Shown piece by piece: positions 1-10,829 of a stretch of DNA of 64,000 nucleotides. The DNA comes from Forficula auricularia (lineage: Eukaryota > Arthropoda > Insecta > Dermaptera > Forficulidae): the NCBI GenBank assembly GCA_024734495.1, contig JALMQS010000103.1, forward strand, positions 1 to 64,000, written 5' to 3'. The notes beneath the pieces were generated by a model, which was not told where the DNA came from, did no database searches, and was given only the letters and a program-made list of their open reading frames with translations. A program made the position numbers and the translations under genes. How positions within the stretch are numbered: position 1 is the stretch's first letter; each line of letters begins with the position of its first letter.

Positions 1-400
1 CATCTTTTAATTAACTTTATATACTCAAGTGTGTGTCTACCTGTCTACTAAAGTGTCTCTAAACAACAAGTGTCTCTTCAATTATATCTTAAAGTCTTTA
101 AACCCAGTGAAACTAAAGCATTATAAACATTTATATTCTTTTTAAATAAAAACAATAAACTTTATCAATTCGAATCAATTTAATAAATTATCACAAATCT
201 GCAGACCCTTCAAAGATTCCAAAAGTCTAAAATCTAAATAAAACTCTATCCAGACATAACATCCAAGCTCTACCAAATCATCCTAAAATATTTAGGACGT
301 AGTTTTTAAAAACTTAAAAACTGAAATCCCAAATATAACTTGTATGTATGTGTGTATGTATGTACAAGGTGTTTCAGGGTTCTATTAACAGTTTTATCGC
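1..400. other. AT-rich sequence, nothing recognised
   Basis: No coding signal or repeat is recognised in the first 400 bases apart from a short (TGTA)n-like run near 342-364. The GTGTTTC motif at 369-376 and the GGATGTACC motif near 978-986 could be the ends of an older element surrounding the X repeat, but I cannot support more than that. Confidence 0.4.
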
Positions 401-404
401 TTAA

Positions 405-950
405 ATAAACCGATGTGGCCATCCAGATGACTTTACCATACACCCTGATCCCTCTCTTAAATTTTATAAAATTATTTATGATTATTCAGGGGGATCAACC
501 CCCCTTTTGGGTGGTTAGTTTTTGCATTTTTAGTCTTCCGGGGTCCCACTGAATATGTATACAAAATTAGGTTGAGTTTGATTAAAGGGCCTAGATTTTC
601 ATATTTTGACCCCCCCCCCCCTTAATTTTGGTTCGATATGCACCAAAATCTTATCAGCTCTTATACTTAATGCACCAAAACTACATGTGAGATTTTGTTT
701 TGATATTCACACTGGTTTTTGAGCTAGCTCGTCTACAAAAATTTGATAACGCACAGACTAACAGACATTTTCACAAAACAATTATTATCTCGAAAAATAT
801 AATTTTTTCGATGTTCACTTATTAGGGCTTTTATGTTGAGCGAAATGCCATGGTTTCGCTCAATTTTTTTTAATCAAAATAATTTCAGCTGTTTTTTAGA
901 TATTTTGAAAAAAACGAATTAATAAAAAAACTTTAATAATGAAATCTGTT
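405..950 (+). repeat. Repeat X, copy 1 (degenerate)
   Basis: This is a degenerate copy of a dispersed family seen again at 35.9, 46.4, 50.6/52.4 and 55.5 kb. Shared landmarks in order are GATGTGGCCATCCA, TTTACCATACA, blocks of C-rich sequence alternating with TTTTTGCATTTTTAG, a GTATACAAAATT phrase, a TTTTTGAGCTAGCTCGTC phrase, a run of AACAGAC-like units and TTATTATCTCGAAAAATAT. Other copies end with TGTATGGTAAA, the inverse of the motif near their start, so the family carries subterminal inverted repeats. This copy lacks that 3' end. No protein is encoded. Confidence 0.75.
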
Positions 951-1010
951 CATACGTAAGGAGTTGCCATTATACAGGATGTACCGTATCCCAAAGACGG
1001 ATGTTAGATG

Positions 1011-1745
1011 CTATAATCCCTTCCAAGAGTCTCTACACATATTCGAGTGCGTCGGTTCTTCTATTATTTGTCTCTGTATTGGAGATATTGGTTGACTTCT
1101 AGTTCTGACGTATCTATGCTCACTGGTACCCAAATATCTTGAAGTAGAAGGCAATCTTTCTTCTGTTATGTCTCTATTTAATTGCAATATTGGCCTTCCA
1201 GTTCTGACGTATGTATGCTCAATGTCACCCAAATATGTTGAAGTAGAGGGCGACGATTCTTCTATTATTTGTCTCTGTAATTGAAATAATGACTCTCTTC
1301 CATACCTGACGTATCTAGGCTCAATGTTAGCAAAATTTGCTGCAAGAGAGTGCGTCGGTTCTTCTATTATTTGTATTGGAAATATTGGTTGACTTCTAGT
1401 TCTGACGTACCTATGCTCAATGGTACCCAAATATCTTGGAGTAGAAGGCAATGTTTCTTCTGTTATGTCTCTATTTAATCGCAATATTGGCCTTCCAGAA
1501 GTAGAAGGAAATGTTTCTGTTATGTCTCTATTTAATCGCAATATTGGCCTTCCAGTTCTGACGTATGTATGCTCAATGTCACCCAAATATGTTGAAGTAG
1601 AGGGCGACGGTTCTTCCATTATTTGTCTCTGTAAATGAAACAATGACTCTCTTCCAGATCTGGCGTTCCTAAGTACACGCAACCTTTCTTGCATTTTAGA
1701 GTGCAGTTCTGACAACCTATCCATACGAAGACCTGGCAAAAACAA
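1011..1745 (-). CDS. Repeat-built hypothetical protein exon
   Basis: An open frame of about 240 codons made almost wholly of related 32-36 residue units. Each unit has a core like YLGDIEHTYVRTG followed by an ILxLNRDITEE or LQRQIIEE segment. A block of about 100 codons is present twice (about 1049-1350 and 1352-1670, offset 303 bp), and a 57-60 bp sub-block is duplicated inside the second (1441-1500 and 1501-1557). All length changes I can see are multiples of three, which suggests selection on the frame. The frame opens with TTG, not ATG. The bases there (TTGTTTTTGCCAG) look like a pyrimidine tract plus splice acceptor, so this is probably an internal or last exon beginning with GTCTTCGTATGG. 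I do not recognise the family and see no signal peptide or membrane segment. The predicted protein is charged and hydrophilic. Confidence 0.5.
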   Translation of the reverse strand: MFLPGLRMDRLSELHSKMQERLRVLRNARSGRESLFHLQRQIMEEPSPSTSTYLGDIEHTYVRTGRPILRLNRDITETFPSTSGRPILRLNRDITEETLPSTPRYLGTIEHRYVRTRSQPIFPIQIIEEPTHSLAANFANIEPRYVRYGRESLFQLQRQIIEESSPSTSTYLGDIEHTYVRTGRPILQLNRDITEERLPSTSRYLGTSEHRYVRTRSQPISPIQRQIIEEPTHSNMCRDSWKGL

Positions 1746-1809
1746 TTAAATAAACAGAAAAAACAAAATTAAATAAGAGCTTGGAGAATAATAATAGAAA
1801 CGTCAAACG

Positions 1810-1992
1810 TTATCTCTGCTCAATGTTACCCAAATCTGCTAAAGTAGAAGGCGACGATTCTTCTGCAATGTCTCTCTGTAATGAAGACAATGCCTGTCTT
1901 ACATATATAATGTTCCTAAGTAGATGAAACCTTTCATCCAATCTAGAGTGCTGTTCTGTCAACCTATCCATGCGAAGACCTGGCAAAAACAA
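1810..1992 (-). CDS. Paralogous short exon of the repeat-built gene
   Basis: This 60-codon frame begins with the same LPGLRMDRL segment as its neighbour and is preceded by the same TTGTTTTTGCCAG acceptor-like sequence. It carries only one repeat-like unit (LQRDIAEESSPST, LGNIEQR) before a stop. About 50 bp of flanking intron-like DNA (CTTGGARAATAATAATA) is also shared, so exon plus intron appear to have been duplicated in tandem. It could be an alternative exon or the ancestral single-unit copy. No function can be assigned. Confidence 0.42.
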   Translation of the reverse strand: MFLPGLRMDRLTEQHSRLDERFHLLRNIIYVRQALSSLQRDIAEESSPSTLADLGNIEQR

Positions 1993-2807
1993 TTAAATAA
2001 AAGCTTGGAAAATAATAATAAAACGTCAAAAATTTCTCTGTTAAACTTAAAATGATTTCAAATGTTTGTAATGGTTAATGATTTAGGGCTTTTTTTCAAT
2101 ATATTTCCATTAAGGACGTTCCCAAGGGGCACTCGCGCTTAACATAATAATAATGGAAAAATTTTGCCACGTCCACATGCACAGAAATACCAAAATAATC
2201 TCATTAGGTCGTTTTTCAGATCTGGCAACGTTTTATTCTTACTCTGATTTAGACACGTGTTCTTTATGTTGAGTTTTAATGTTTTGAGGTTACATACACC
2301 CATATTTGAGGCGTTCAAAACCAGAGTGGTTTTATATGAGAAATCAAGCAAAATAGAGGTCAAGGTTCGAGGCTAAGTCTGTACCTGTGCTGTAATCTAG
2401 AAGAAGGTTTAAAAACCAAGTTTAGACCACTCTGTCTAGTTTTATCAAAAACCTACTTGATTATAGAGGTTTATCAGCAAAAATTAGATTTGTGGGTTTG
2501 TCCACTCTGCTTTTGAACATCTCAATTAACCTATGTCTGCGAGTTACACGCATTTATTTCTAACGTTTATTACAATACCAAAATATCAATTTTTAAACAT
2601 TGCTCAAGAATTTTGATTATTTTTTTACTAAATCATATTTGATGTTTTTGAGCGATCTTTAAAAGTAGATAAGTATAATTTCAAGAAGTGATTTTTTTTT
2701 TATACTAACTTACAAATTAATGGACAAATTTAATAAAAAAAAAAAAAAAAAAAAAATCCCTACCTATGTCTTTAATTGTATCCTGGCGATTCATTTTCTT
2801 AATCAAT
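1993..2807. other. Intergenic, nothing recognised
   Basis: AT-rich DNA with a poly(A) run at about 2733-2756. A 74-codon frame on the minus strand (2139-2363) has no recognisable motif and I treat it as chance. Confidence 0.4.
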
Positions 2808-3000
2808 TAAAGGGTGTGTAGTTTCACAGTGAATGAAATAAAACTCAAAGAGGTTTATACAAATTCAATATATTTCGGATTATATTAGTCCATCATCAGG
2901 AGTTTACAGGTTAAAACTGTGATGGACTAATAATCCGAAATATATTGAGTTTGTATTAACCTCTTTGAGTTTTATTTCATTCACTGTGGTACACGCCTTT
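2808..3000. repeat. Foldback element with inverted hammerhead copies
   Basis: Two arms of about 75 bases are inverted around 2910-2920: CTCAAAGAGGTTTATAC on the left answers GTATTAACCTCTTTGAG on the right, and TTTCACAGTGAATGAAAT answers ATTTCATTCACTGTGG. Each arm carries a hammerhead-like core. The minus-strand core on the left is intact (separate entry). The plus-strand core on the right has CTGTGATGG in place of CTGATGATGG and looks dead. Related foldbacks lie at 39.57 kb (no core) and 45.25 kb. Confidence 0.7.
2858..2908 (-). ncRNA. Hammerhead-like ribozyme motif (type I)
   Basis: On the minus strand CTGATGA (2893-2899) is followed by one extra T, a 3-bp stem II (GGA with TCC, nine-base loop), then GAAA (2873-2876) and a minimal stem III (A-TATA-T) with H17 = T. 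The cut would fall between 2867 and 2866. Flanking strands TGTAAACTC and GAATTTGTA form a nine-position stem I with one mismatch and two wobbles. The CUGANGA/GAAA core and helix order are those of type I hammerheads known from Penelope-like elements and retrozymes. Activity is inferred, not shown. The short stem II and UU cleavage site may make it weak. Confidence 0.6.
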
Positions 3001-3228
3001 ACTTTAATAATTAATTTTCATGAGAACTATTTTTTATACGACATCAAATAAACAAAATACATGATTCAATTAGATCTCGAAAAAATCTTAATAATTATTT
3101 TTAACAATTATTTAACTTAATTATCAAATAATAATGATTAAATAATTAATTATTAAATAAATGTTTATTAAATTGAAAAGTCACAACAATGAAAATAAGT
3201 GTTTATAATGATATTAAAACTTCGTTAT

Positions 3229-3410
3229 GGGGGGGTCAGATAGGCTGGGCGGTGGCGTGACGGCGAGCTGACCGGGGGACCCGGGTTCGAGTCCGACTCG
3301 GGGCGTCCGGCTGGAATCTGACCCCCGGGGGTAGAGACAAATTTAAAAAAAAAATATAACTAGTATCGTAATTAGGCTTGTGGCTAGAAAGGCCGAAAAG
3401 CCAAAAAAAA
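3229..3410 (+). repeat. tRNA-derived SINE, family S1, copy 1
   Basis: Starts GGGGGGTCAGATAGGC and has a canonical pol III B box GGGTTCGAGTCC at 3283-3294 with a diverged A-box region upstream. It ends in GGCCGAAAAGCC plus an A tail. The target duplication AAAACTTCGTTA lies on both sides and recurs after the next copy. A third copy lies at 59.35 kb on the minus strand. Confidence 0.75.
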
Positions 3411-3426
3411 AAAAAACTTCGTTATG

Positions 3427-3549
3427 GGGGCTCGGATATCTCCGACTCGAGGCATCCGGCTAAAATCTGACCCCCGGGGTAGGGACAAATTTATATAAAA
3501 TAAATAGTATCGTAAATGGCTTATGGCTAGAAAGGCCGAAAAGCCAAAA
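3427..3549 (+). repeat. SINE S1, copy 2, internally deleted
   Basis: Same 3' half as copy 1 (CTGACCCCCGGGG...GGCCGAAAAGCC plus A tail), but the head, including most of the tRNA-like part and B box, is deleted between GGGGG and CTCCGACTCGAGGC. It is flanked by the same AAAACTTCGTTA (3413-3424 and 3550-3561), so two SINEs sit head to tail sharing target duplications. This reflects either sequential insertion at one site or unequal exchange. Confidence 0.7.
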
Positions 3550-3669
3550 AAAACTTCGTTAAACTCAGATTTAAGAGATTATTTTCTACTTAATAGAACT
3601 ATTTAAAATTCTTGAGTTTAAAAAAAGTTTATTTCTCGTGTCAATCCAGTAGTATTGTATTACCATAAT

Positions 3670-3960
3670 GAAAATGGAGCATTTTTTTGTTGAAGACAGA
3701 ATTAAAATGGTCTTAATGGTGAAAGTGGAAGAAGTGTTATGGGGCTGCTATTGAAATGAATGCCGAGCGTTTTCCTGATAGTAATACACCCTCACAAGCT
3801 TCATTTTATTGTGTTGTAAAATCTGTTAAAAAAAAAAAAAAAAAGAAACAGGAAATTTAAAGGCTACGAAGAAACTGGAACAGGCCAAAATATGGAAATT
3901 GGAACTGGAATTCATCCAGAATACTTGCAATACACTCTGGAATGTCTCAGAATAGTGTCG
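3670..3960 (+). pseudogene. Transposase N-terminal fragment (mariner/IS630-type helix-turn-helix)
   Basis: Conceptual translation, with frame changes, gives EDRIKMVLM, then AAIEMNAERFPDSNTPS and ASFY-VVKS, followed by ETGNLKATKK. The AxxxNAERFPDxxxPS...FYxVVxxxxxTGxxK pattern matches the N-terminal helix-turn-helix region (DUF4817-like) of Tc1/mariner-related transposases. An A run (about 3829-3844) interrupts it, and no catalytic DDE part follows. This is a dead fragment. Confidence 0.5.
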
Positions 3961-4079
3961 AAAAATTATTAATTATTATTAAATTATTTATTTAATAATT
4001 AAATATTTATTTATTATTTAATTAAGTAATGGAGAGAGATTCAGCCAATGGGTAGCCTCTGCTGAATTAAAAAACTCAC

Positions 4080-4132
4080 AATTTTGGAAAACGTTTCGGC
4101 TTTAATTAAATAATGCCATCATCAGTTCCTAA
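4080..4132 (-). ncRNA. Hammerhead-like ribozyme motif (type I)
   Basis: The minus strand carries CTGATGA (4119-4125), an extra T, stem II GGC/GCC with a 14-base loop, GAAA (4094-4097), then CG and TT. The predicted cut is between 4090 and 4089. Stem I pairs GGAA (4126-4129) with TTCC (4086-4089), then one mismatch and further A-T pairs. Core residues are all conserved. Stem III is only the palindrome ACGT, which in known minimal hammerheads is thought to act best as a dimer. Flanking sequence shows no clear foldback. Confidence 0.62.
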
Positions 4133-4139
4133 GAGCTGA

Positions 4140-6780
4140 AAAAAGCGATAGAGCACACATGTAAAAATACAATAAAATTATTTTTACAAAAAATCCAAAG
4201 TTGTTAATTATAAAATTATATCTTACAGTATTAGCGACACATTTAATTTTATAAATAAATTGTACGCAGGCAGAGTTGTTATGGATTTTATCATAATATA
4301 CAAAATTATATGAAATATAAAATGGTACATAAATCTTGGTGTGTTCTCACTAGATATGCGCAACGCCTCAAGTACAAATTCAGCATTTCATTCAATTAAT
4401 AATAACATTATGAGGACATTGATCTAATTAGGATCACTGACCCCTCACAAACATCTCTCAATTAAAAGGATTTCTCCATATAATTAATCATTAGGAATAT
4501 CAAATTTGAATTTAAAATGACAATATATAAAAAACTTTTACAATTCTTTCCCTCTTTCTCAATGTTTACTATACTTGGGCATCAGTATTTGTCAATATTG
4601 ACAAGTAGGCATTGCTAAGTCCAATACAATCTGTTTGAAAGTTAAGAGCCCTTTGTCCATAGGTCCTAATAAAACATTTTTCGGCTATCAGACGCTTATA
4701 ATTGTTATCTAATCTCATTTATTCATTATTGTTTGATAATTAGGTTAAATTGTTAAATATAATTATTAAGAATTTTTTTTGAGATATAATTGATTCATGT
4801 ATTTTATTTATTTGAAGTCGTATAAAAAATATTTTTTATGAAAGTTGTTCAGTTTTTTTCTTTTTTTTTGTAGATTAAGTAGACGTATTGAAAAATATAG
4901 AGTTCCATTTAAAAAACAGAACTTGACATTGAAATGCCCTTGAAAGCTTGTTCTAAGCCTATCAACAATAGCGTAGTTTAGTTTCCTCCTTGATATAAAC
5001 AAACTATTATTTGAAACTTTTTTCCATAAAATGCACTGTTTTTGAGTTATAAGACAGTCTCATGATAAAAAACTCAACCGGTATATACATATATATATAT
5101 ATATATATTTGTACAATAATATATTAAATTTGAATATAACTAAATAATAATAATAAATAGTTTAAAAAAAGACTTACCAGATTAATGAGGAATTAGTATC
5201 CTAGCTTATAAAGTGTATTCTTGAAATATTCTTCTGGATTATACAAGTGAAAAGGGCAAAGTTGTTAATTCTAAAGGCAGGTCTGCATCGCAAGAGGGTT
5301 GAAACTGATAGGAGTTCAAGCTAGGGTACATTTATCTAAGAAAGGGAATACATTCCTGGCAGTGTTGCCAGCGATTGAAATTATAAATCCACTAGTGGGG
5401 TGGTAACTCACAAGGTTTAAGAGTAAATTGAAAGTTGTCGAAACAGGCCGTGCCAAGCGCTAGTGTCGATTCGAAACATATGTCCTAGAACACGTCATCA
5501 TCGAGCAACACTCCCCTCCCATGTCCATATACTCGTATATACCACAATGTCTTTTATTATTTTAATCATTTTAGGTTACCAAAATATTAATTAATTTCGA
5601 ATGGTAAATCAAATAAATACAGGTTTTTTGAATCAATTGACGTACATTCAACCAAATTCATCATTTGATTTTACCAAATATTTTGTCACAGAGTGTAAAA
5701 ATCGGAATTAAAGTAAGTCGAAAAAAATTCGCAATCTCATATTTATTAATAAAAAATATTTAAATATCATAATAAAAATAATAACAATTATCTAGGGGAA
5801 TTTAGAAGATAATAAAAAATTAAATTATGTTCATACATAAATAAAATCATTGATTACTAAACAAAATCGTTTTAGTTAATTACTCCCTATCCTGGTCAAA
5901 TCTGTGTTTAAATATTCTCCTTGATGGTATAATCTTATTTCACAATAATAAAATCTAATCATTTTAATCAAATTAATGATATGATTTGATTCAATATCAT
6001 GATCGTACATTGTACATATGTTCTTTGTATGCATCAAATACCGAGTTCCGAACATTATCTACCCCTAATAAATATTATTAATTTAGTCATTAAATTTTTT
6101 TAAGCAGTTTGTTTGTTTTTACTTTTTTCACTTTCAGCCACTTTACAAATGTGTATTACATCTTTAGACGGCTGAATTAAACACTGCTTTATATTGGTGT
6201 AATTTTTAATGGTGATTAAAGTTGATTCTAATAATCCAGACTGGATCGCATTTAAACAGATGTCATAATCTAAATTTTTCTTCATTATTAATCTTTAATA
6301 GTTCGGTTTGATTTTTTGTTATTTTAAATGTACTAGTATATAATTTTTATAGAACTCTGTAATTATTTTCAAAATAATCGATTTATTGTATTGAATTAAA
6401 TTATTTTCGTCTTTCATACTCGGAATTATGTATTTATCAGTAAATATTTCTTTTTTTGTCTTTTTTATAGATATGTTTGAATTGATATATTTTTCAATAA
6501 TTTTATCATTATGTGATTTTATATCTTTTCTGATTTTAAATCTTTCGTAGGTATTTGCATATTATATTCTATTCTTTTTTTTTTTTGACAATGTATTTCT
6601 TCTTTTTTTCATCATGTTCCTCTTTTTAATTTGTTGCATGTTTTGTTTCATTTGATAAAATTGAATTTGTGTTTTTTTTTTTTTTTTTTTATTTCTAATT
6701 GTTTTTGACAATTTTTAAGAAACGATTCTAATTGGTTGTATTTATTTTTGGATTTTTGTTTGGTCAGATGTATTTAATAT
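4140..6780. other. AT-rich intergenic DNA
   Basis: No convincing gene. There is a (TA)n run at about 5086-5108 and several short chance frames. The 6100-6780 stretch reads on the minus strand as K/N/I-rich sequence continuous with the downstream side of the RTE endonuclease remnant and may be its degenerate linker, but stops are frequent and no motif survives. Confidence 0.4.
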
Positions 6781-6789
6781 TTTAAGTTG

Positions 6790-7480
6790 TTTTTCCGTTT
6801 CATTTTCGTTTATCGGATTGTTTGTTTGTGTGAAATTTAGAGTGGGTTTGATATTCCATTCTGGTCGGGGTTTTCTTATTTATTACCTGTATGGACATTT
6901 TTATATATAGTAGTCTATGATCGGAGTGGAAAGAGAACTTATCTAATATTTTAAATTTATTTATTATATTAAGATTAGGTGTAAGCATAAAGTCTATTTC
7001 AGATTTATGATATCCACCTGGATGTTTCCAAGTCCATCTCCGTCCTTTGCGATTTTTATAGAAGGTATTAATAATTTTTAAGTTGTTTTGATGACAAAAA
7101 TCTATTAGTTTTTGACCTCCCTCTCTCGTCTCGAGTCCCGTAGCTATAACAACCCAACAATCTGTTTTCATTCGTTTCTCTGTGACCTATTTTGGAGTTA
7201 AAATCTCCCATAATTATCAGGTGGTTGTTATATTTAGGTGGATTATTTTTTTATAATTTCATTTAATGTTTCATAGAATTCGTCACAACTTTCGTGGGTG
7301 CGTATACTTGAATAAAGTTGATAAAATAGTTGTTCTTGTATTCAATTTTAGTAAGGCAATTCTGTCTGAGTGGCCCCTAAATTTTTTAATATTTTTTGAT
7401 ATTTTAGGATTAATTAGGAAACGATATTTGTTTAGCCAGAGATTGTGATTGCATACTTGTATGATATTTGTAATGCCTGT
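6790..7480 (-). pseudogene. RTE-type non-LTR retrotransposon endonuclease remnant
   Basis: The minus strand encodes, in shifting frames, an apurinic-like endonuclease domain: FIQVYAPT (near 7320), IIMGDFNSKIG (near 7200, the catalytic GDFN motif), then LIDFCHQNNLKIINTFYK, RRWTWKHPGG, SEIDFML and a C-terminal FHSDHRLLYIKM with the SDH catalytic histidine. The order and spacing fit EEP endonucleases of the RTE clade. A frameshift separates GDFN from the 123-codon open frame at 6800-7171. No reverse transcriptase domain follows. The copy is dead and heavily AT-mutated. Confidence 0.78.
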
Positions 7481-7489
7481 TGTAGATCC

Positions 7490-9870
7490 ATTGTGATATT
7501 TTTAGGTTGAAAAAAAAAAGATTCCGCAACCGGGGCCCCTAGGCCCGGGCCTTGTGGGCCTAGGCGGAAATCCAGCACTATATATATATATGTGTAAGTT
7601 TCTTCTTGGGTAAATAAAAATCGAATTCTGATATTGAATTTAGTTTTAATAGATTATGATACAATGTACATTAATATATTACAAACTATATACAAATTAA
7701 ATACAGGTCAAATATTTGAATAATACCTGAAATTGAATTTAGAATCGATTTTTCAGGCCTTTATTGTCTCTTAGTAATAACTATATTCTTCATTTATTAA
7801 GTTAGTTGTCAGCTGGTGATTGGGACTGGCTGGCTGGCTGCTGCTACGGCTGTCTTGGGTTTGACGCGCACTTTTCAAACTTAACATATATATATAATTT
7901 GAGGGGGGATAATAATTATGATAAAAAAATCGATGAAATATTCAAGCGATTAAGGTATTTTTTTGCATTAACCAAATTGAATGAAGTGAACAATGATATG
8001 TAAATTTCAATTTATTTAACATTATTTTACACAAGTAAATATGATTGGAATTATAATCCATAAGGTCAAAAAAGGGATAAAAAGGAGAATGAGAGAGGGA
8101 TATGGGCAAGGGTAGGTTCACAAGTGGGGATTTTAGAGAAGAGAGGGACGATGGGGTGACGGAAAAGAGGGCGAGTGGGGGTTGTTTATGAATTATTTAT
8201 ACAGTAGGCGTTTCTGCATCTTAATAGGCCCGATTTCATTCATATTCATTTCAAACAAGTATGCACCATCATGTTTGGCATTTTGTTAGAAAAAAAGGAT
8301 TTTAATAATATTATTTATTAGATATAATATAAAATTTTATATTATATATTATATTATATAACATGTCATAATATATTAACATAGTATTTGAGTCATTTAG
8401 AATTTAAATGAAATTATGGATATGAATATTCGTAATTTCGTTGGGTTTGTATATTATGTTAGGCTGATCTAAATCCCGGATTTGGATTCTGTCTGTTTAA
8501 GTATTTTAATATTTAATACCCAGCTACACCACGATCTGAATAATATACCTTTGCCTTAAATAACATTTAACAGTAACCTAGTATTTAACACGGAACTAAA
8601 TTATTCAATAAATATTTAATATTTAATCGAAATTACTAACATGACATATAACTATGTAAAACAGCTAACTCCACAATTAAAAATAAGCCGGCCAATTGTA
8701 ATTCGGAATGCATGGCGAGAGTTCCGTACCTTGTATCTTTTAAAATACTTGAGATATTAAATTTGTTTGAATAGGAAAACATGAATGAATTTATGATATT
8801 TTTTCATAATTTGAAGTTAAGCCACTTCTGAATGCCGACAAATAAATAATCATTTGCGACTCTCTCGTGAGTCTAATTTAAAGTCAAATTAATTAATAAA
8901 AAATTCAGTCAAATTAAATTGATTAAATAGATTTGAAATATGACATTCTATTCAGGTGATGTAGCTTATGTTTGAAAATTTTTATTTTTATTTTTGATCA
9001 TACATAATAGTCGACCCTCTCCGAAATAATAATTCGATTAAAATTTTAATACAATTTTTGATTTTGAGGGGAAAAACTGTAAAAGTCAAGTTGGTATTTT
9101 ATTTAGTTTAAATAAGAGCTACAATGTTCTGATAGACAGACAGACAGGCAGATATTATAGCGACATTAAGAGGGTTCGTTTTACTTTTTAAATGGACCCA
9201 TATAAATATATAAGTACAGGATTTTACATTATCTTTGAAAAACAAGCTAACTTAACAATAAAAAATTGCTTGTATTACTATATCTCATAATTCAAATTTC
9301 GATTTTTTTATTTTGGAATTAAATTGAATTTGTAAAGTTTTCACTTTTGTACTGTCTTTTATACTAAAGTTATGAAATGACACTAAAGTTTCAAAAAAAA
9401 TCATTGAAAAAATGTTTTTTCTCCATTTTCTTACCTTTAGTTCTGAAATTAGAGGCCAAAATCTAATCATTTCTCTTCATTGAAAATATAATATAAACAT
9501 TCTTTCAAAACTTTCTATGAAGTTCTTTAGTTATCATCGAAATTTGAAATCCAGACAGAAAACAAATCATGGTTGAAAATAATTTTCAGACATTTTTTAA
9601 CACAATGAGAAACAAATTCCCGTGAATTCAATACTGACAGGCAGGAATCGTCGGTTTCTTGAGCAAATAATATTTATTTTTAATTAATTAAACTATGAGT
9701 CGCAGCCCCATTTTGGATCGAGTAACTGAATTTTGGGGTCGCGCAACATAGGGCAACAATGACAATGAAACAATTATAATACGCAGCGGCCAAAAATTAA
9801 TTCAAAAAATTGTATGTGTAGTGAATTCTAGGTATATCTGTCATTGAATTTCCTAGAATATGTAAAATGG
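7490..9870. other. Intergenic, possible hAT-like end near 7.53 kb
   Basis: A GC-rich patch at about 7528-7580 (GGGGCCCCTAGGCCCGGGCC and GGGCCTAGGCGGAAAT) resembles the terminus of some hAT elements, but no partner end was found. The rest is AT-rich, with a purine-rich stretch at 8060-8180 and short dispersed repeats such as the GTACGGAAC phrase that recurs near 21.47 kb. No gene is supported. Confidence 0.35.
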
Positions 9871-9880
9871 CCATTTTGTA

Positions 9881-10828
9881 CGAGGAAGAGTTGAAAAATA
9901 AGTTTCCCCTGTGGACTGTGGTCAGAGTTGTGTATGAAAGTCAAAAAATAGAATGAGACAATTAAAGATATGACATACCTTTATTTTATTATTCTCGTAC
10001 GAGTACGTTGAGACATTTGTCATATCGCTTGATAAGCTTCAAAAAGTCCTCTAAGAAAAATTCAGGGCTTTGCATATGGAAGAAGCGTTGAACGGCTATG
10101 GGCGAAAGGCGACACAGCAGGAAAACGCGCAAGTCACCGATACACCATTGGGTAGAGGTCGCTGCAAATCAAGCAGATGGCGCTGTTGCAGTGCCTGCGC
10201 AAAGCGGAGACCAGCCTCTCATTTGAGCCCCGGTAGGTATGGAGAGAAGGTGCGTTTTGAATTCGTGGTCAAAGGAGGAAGTGAGAGCGGTTATCCGCTA
10301 TGAATTGGCACGTGGAGTATCAGGAACAGAAATTCATAACCGCCTCGTGAAAGTCTATGGGTATGGTAAGTCTATGGAAGTCTATTCGGAAAAAGCGGCC
10401 TGGCCTTCTCACATCTGGCGTTCTGCCGTTGGATGACAATGCCAGACCACATTCGGCGAGGGCAACGCAAAACCATATTGCAACTCTTGGTTGGGAGCGC
10501 CTACACCATCCGCCATACAGTCCTGATCTCGCACCAAGCGACTTCCATCTGTTTCCGGCTTTGAAGACAAATCTCGAGGGAAGGCGCTTTGGAAGCAATA
10601 CGGAAGTGAAACAAGCCGTTCAACGCTTCTTCCGTATGCAAAGCCCTGATTTTTTCCTGGAGGCTTTTTGAGGCTTGTTAAGCGATATGACAAATGTCTC
10701 AATGTACTTGGTACCTATGTGGAAAAATAAAGGTTTGTTATATCTTTAATGTCTCATTCTATTTTTTGACTTTCATACACAACTCTGACCACAGTCGACA
10801 GGGAAACTTATTTTTCAACTCCTCCTCG
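9881..10828 (+). mobile_element. Internally deleted mariner transposon
   Basis: The element begins CGAGGAAGAGTTG and ends with its complement, flanked by TA on both sides (9879-9880 and 10829-10830), the mariner target duplication. Outer inverted repeats run about 110 bp and then continue inward. The left side 10005-10100 is an inverted copy of the transposase 3' end at 10610-10690, giving near-complementary arms of about 210 bp. The enclosed gene is deleted, so the copy is non-autonomous. The low number of differences between arms suggests fairly recent origin. Confidence 0.88.
10240..10671 (+). pseudogene. Mariner transposase, central part deleted
   Basis: The first part (from 10239) has the N-terminal helix-turn-helix start WSKEEVRAVIRYELARGVSG and EIHNRLVKVYG. 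It then jumps directly to the C-terminal part, SIRKKRPGLLTSGV, DDNARPHSA (second catalytic Asp region) and PYSPDLAPSDFHLFPAL (third Asp), ending ...FFLEAF. Roughly the middle half of a typical 340-350 residue transposase is missing, including the first catalytic Asp, and the two parts lie in different frames. The D...D spacing of the surviving end fits a DD34D mariner. Confidence 0.88.
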
Positions 10829-10829
10829 T

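Noticed and set aside
3229..3300. A functional tRNA gene at the B-box sequence
   Set aside because: The A box and acceptor pairing are poor, and the sequence continues into a SINE body with target duplications.
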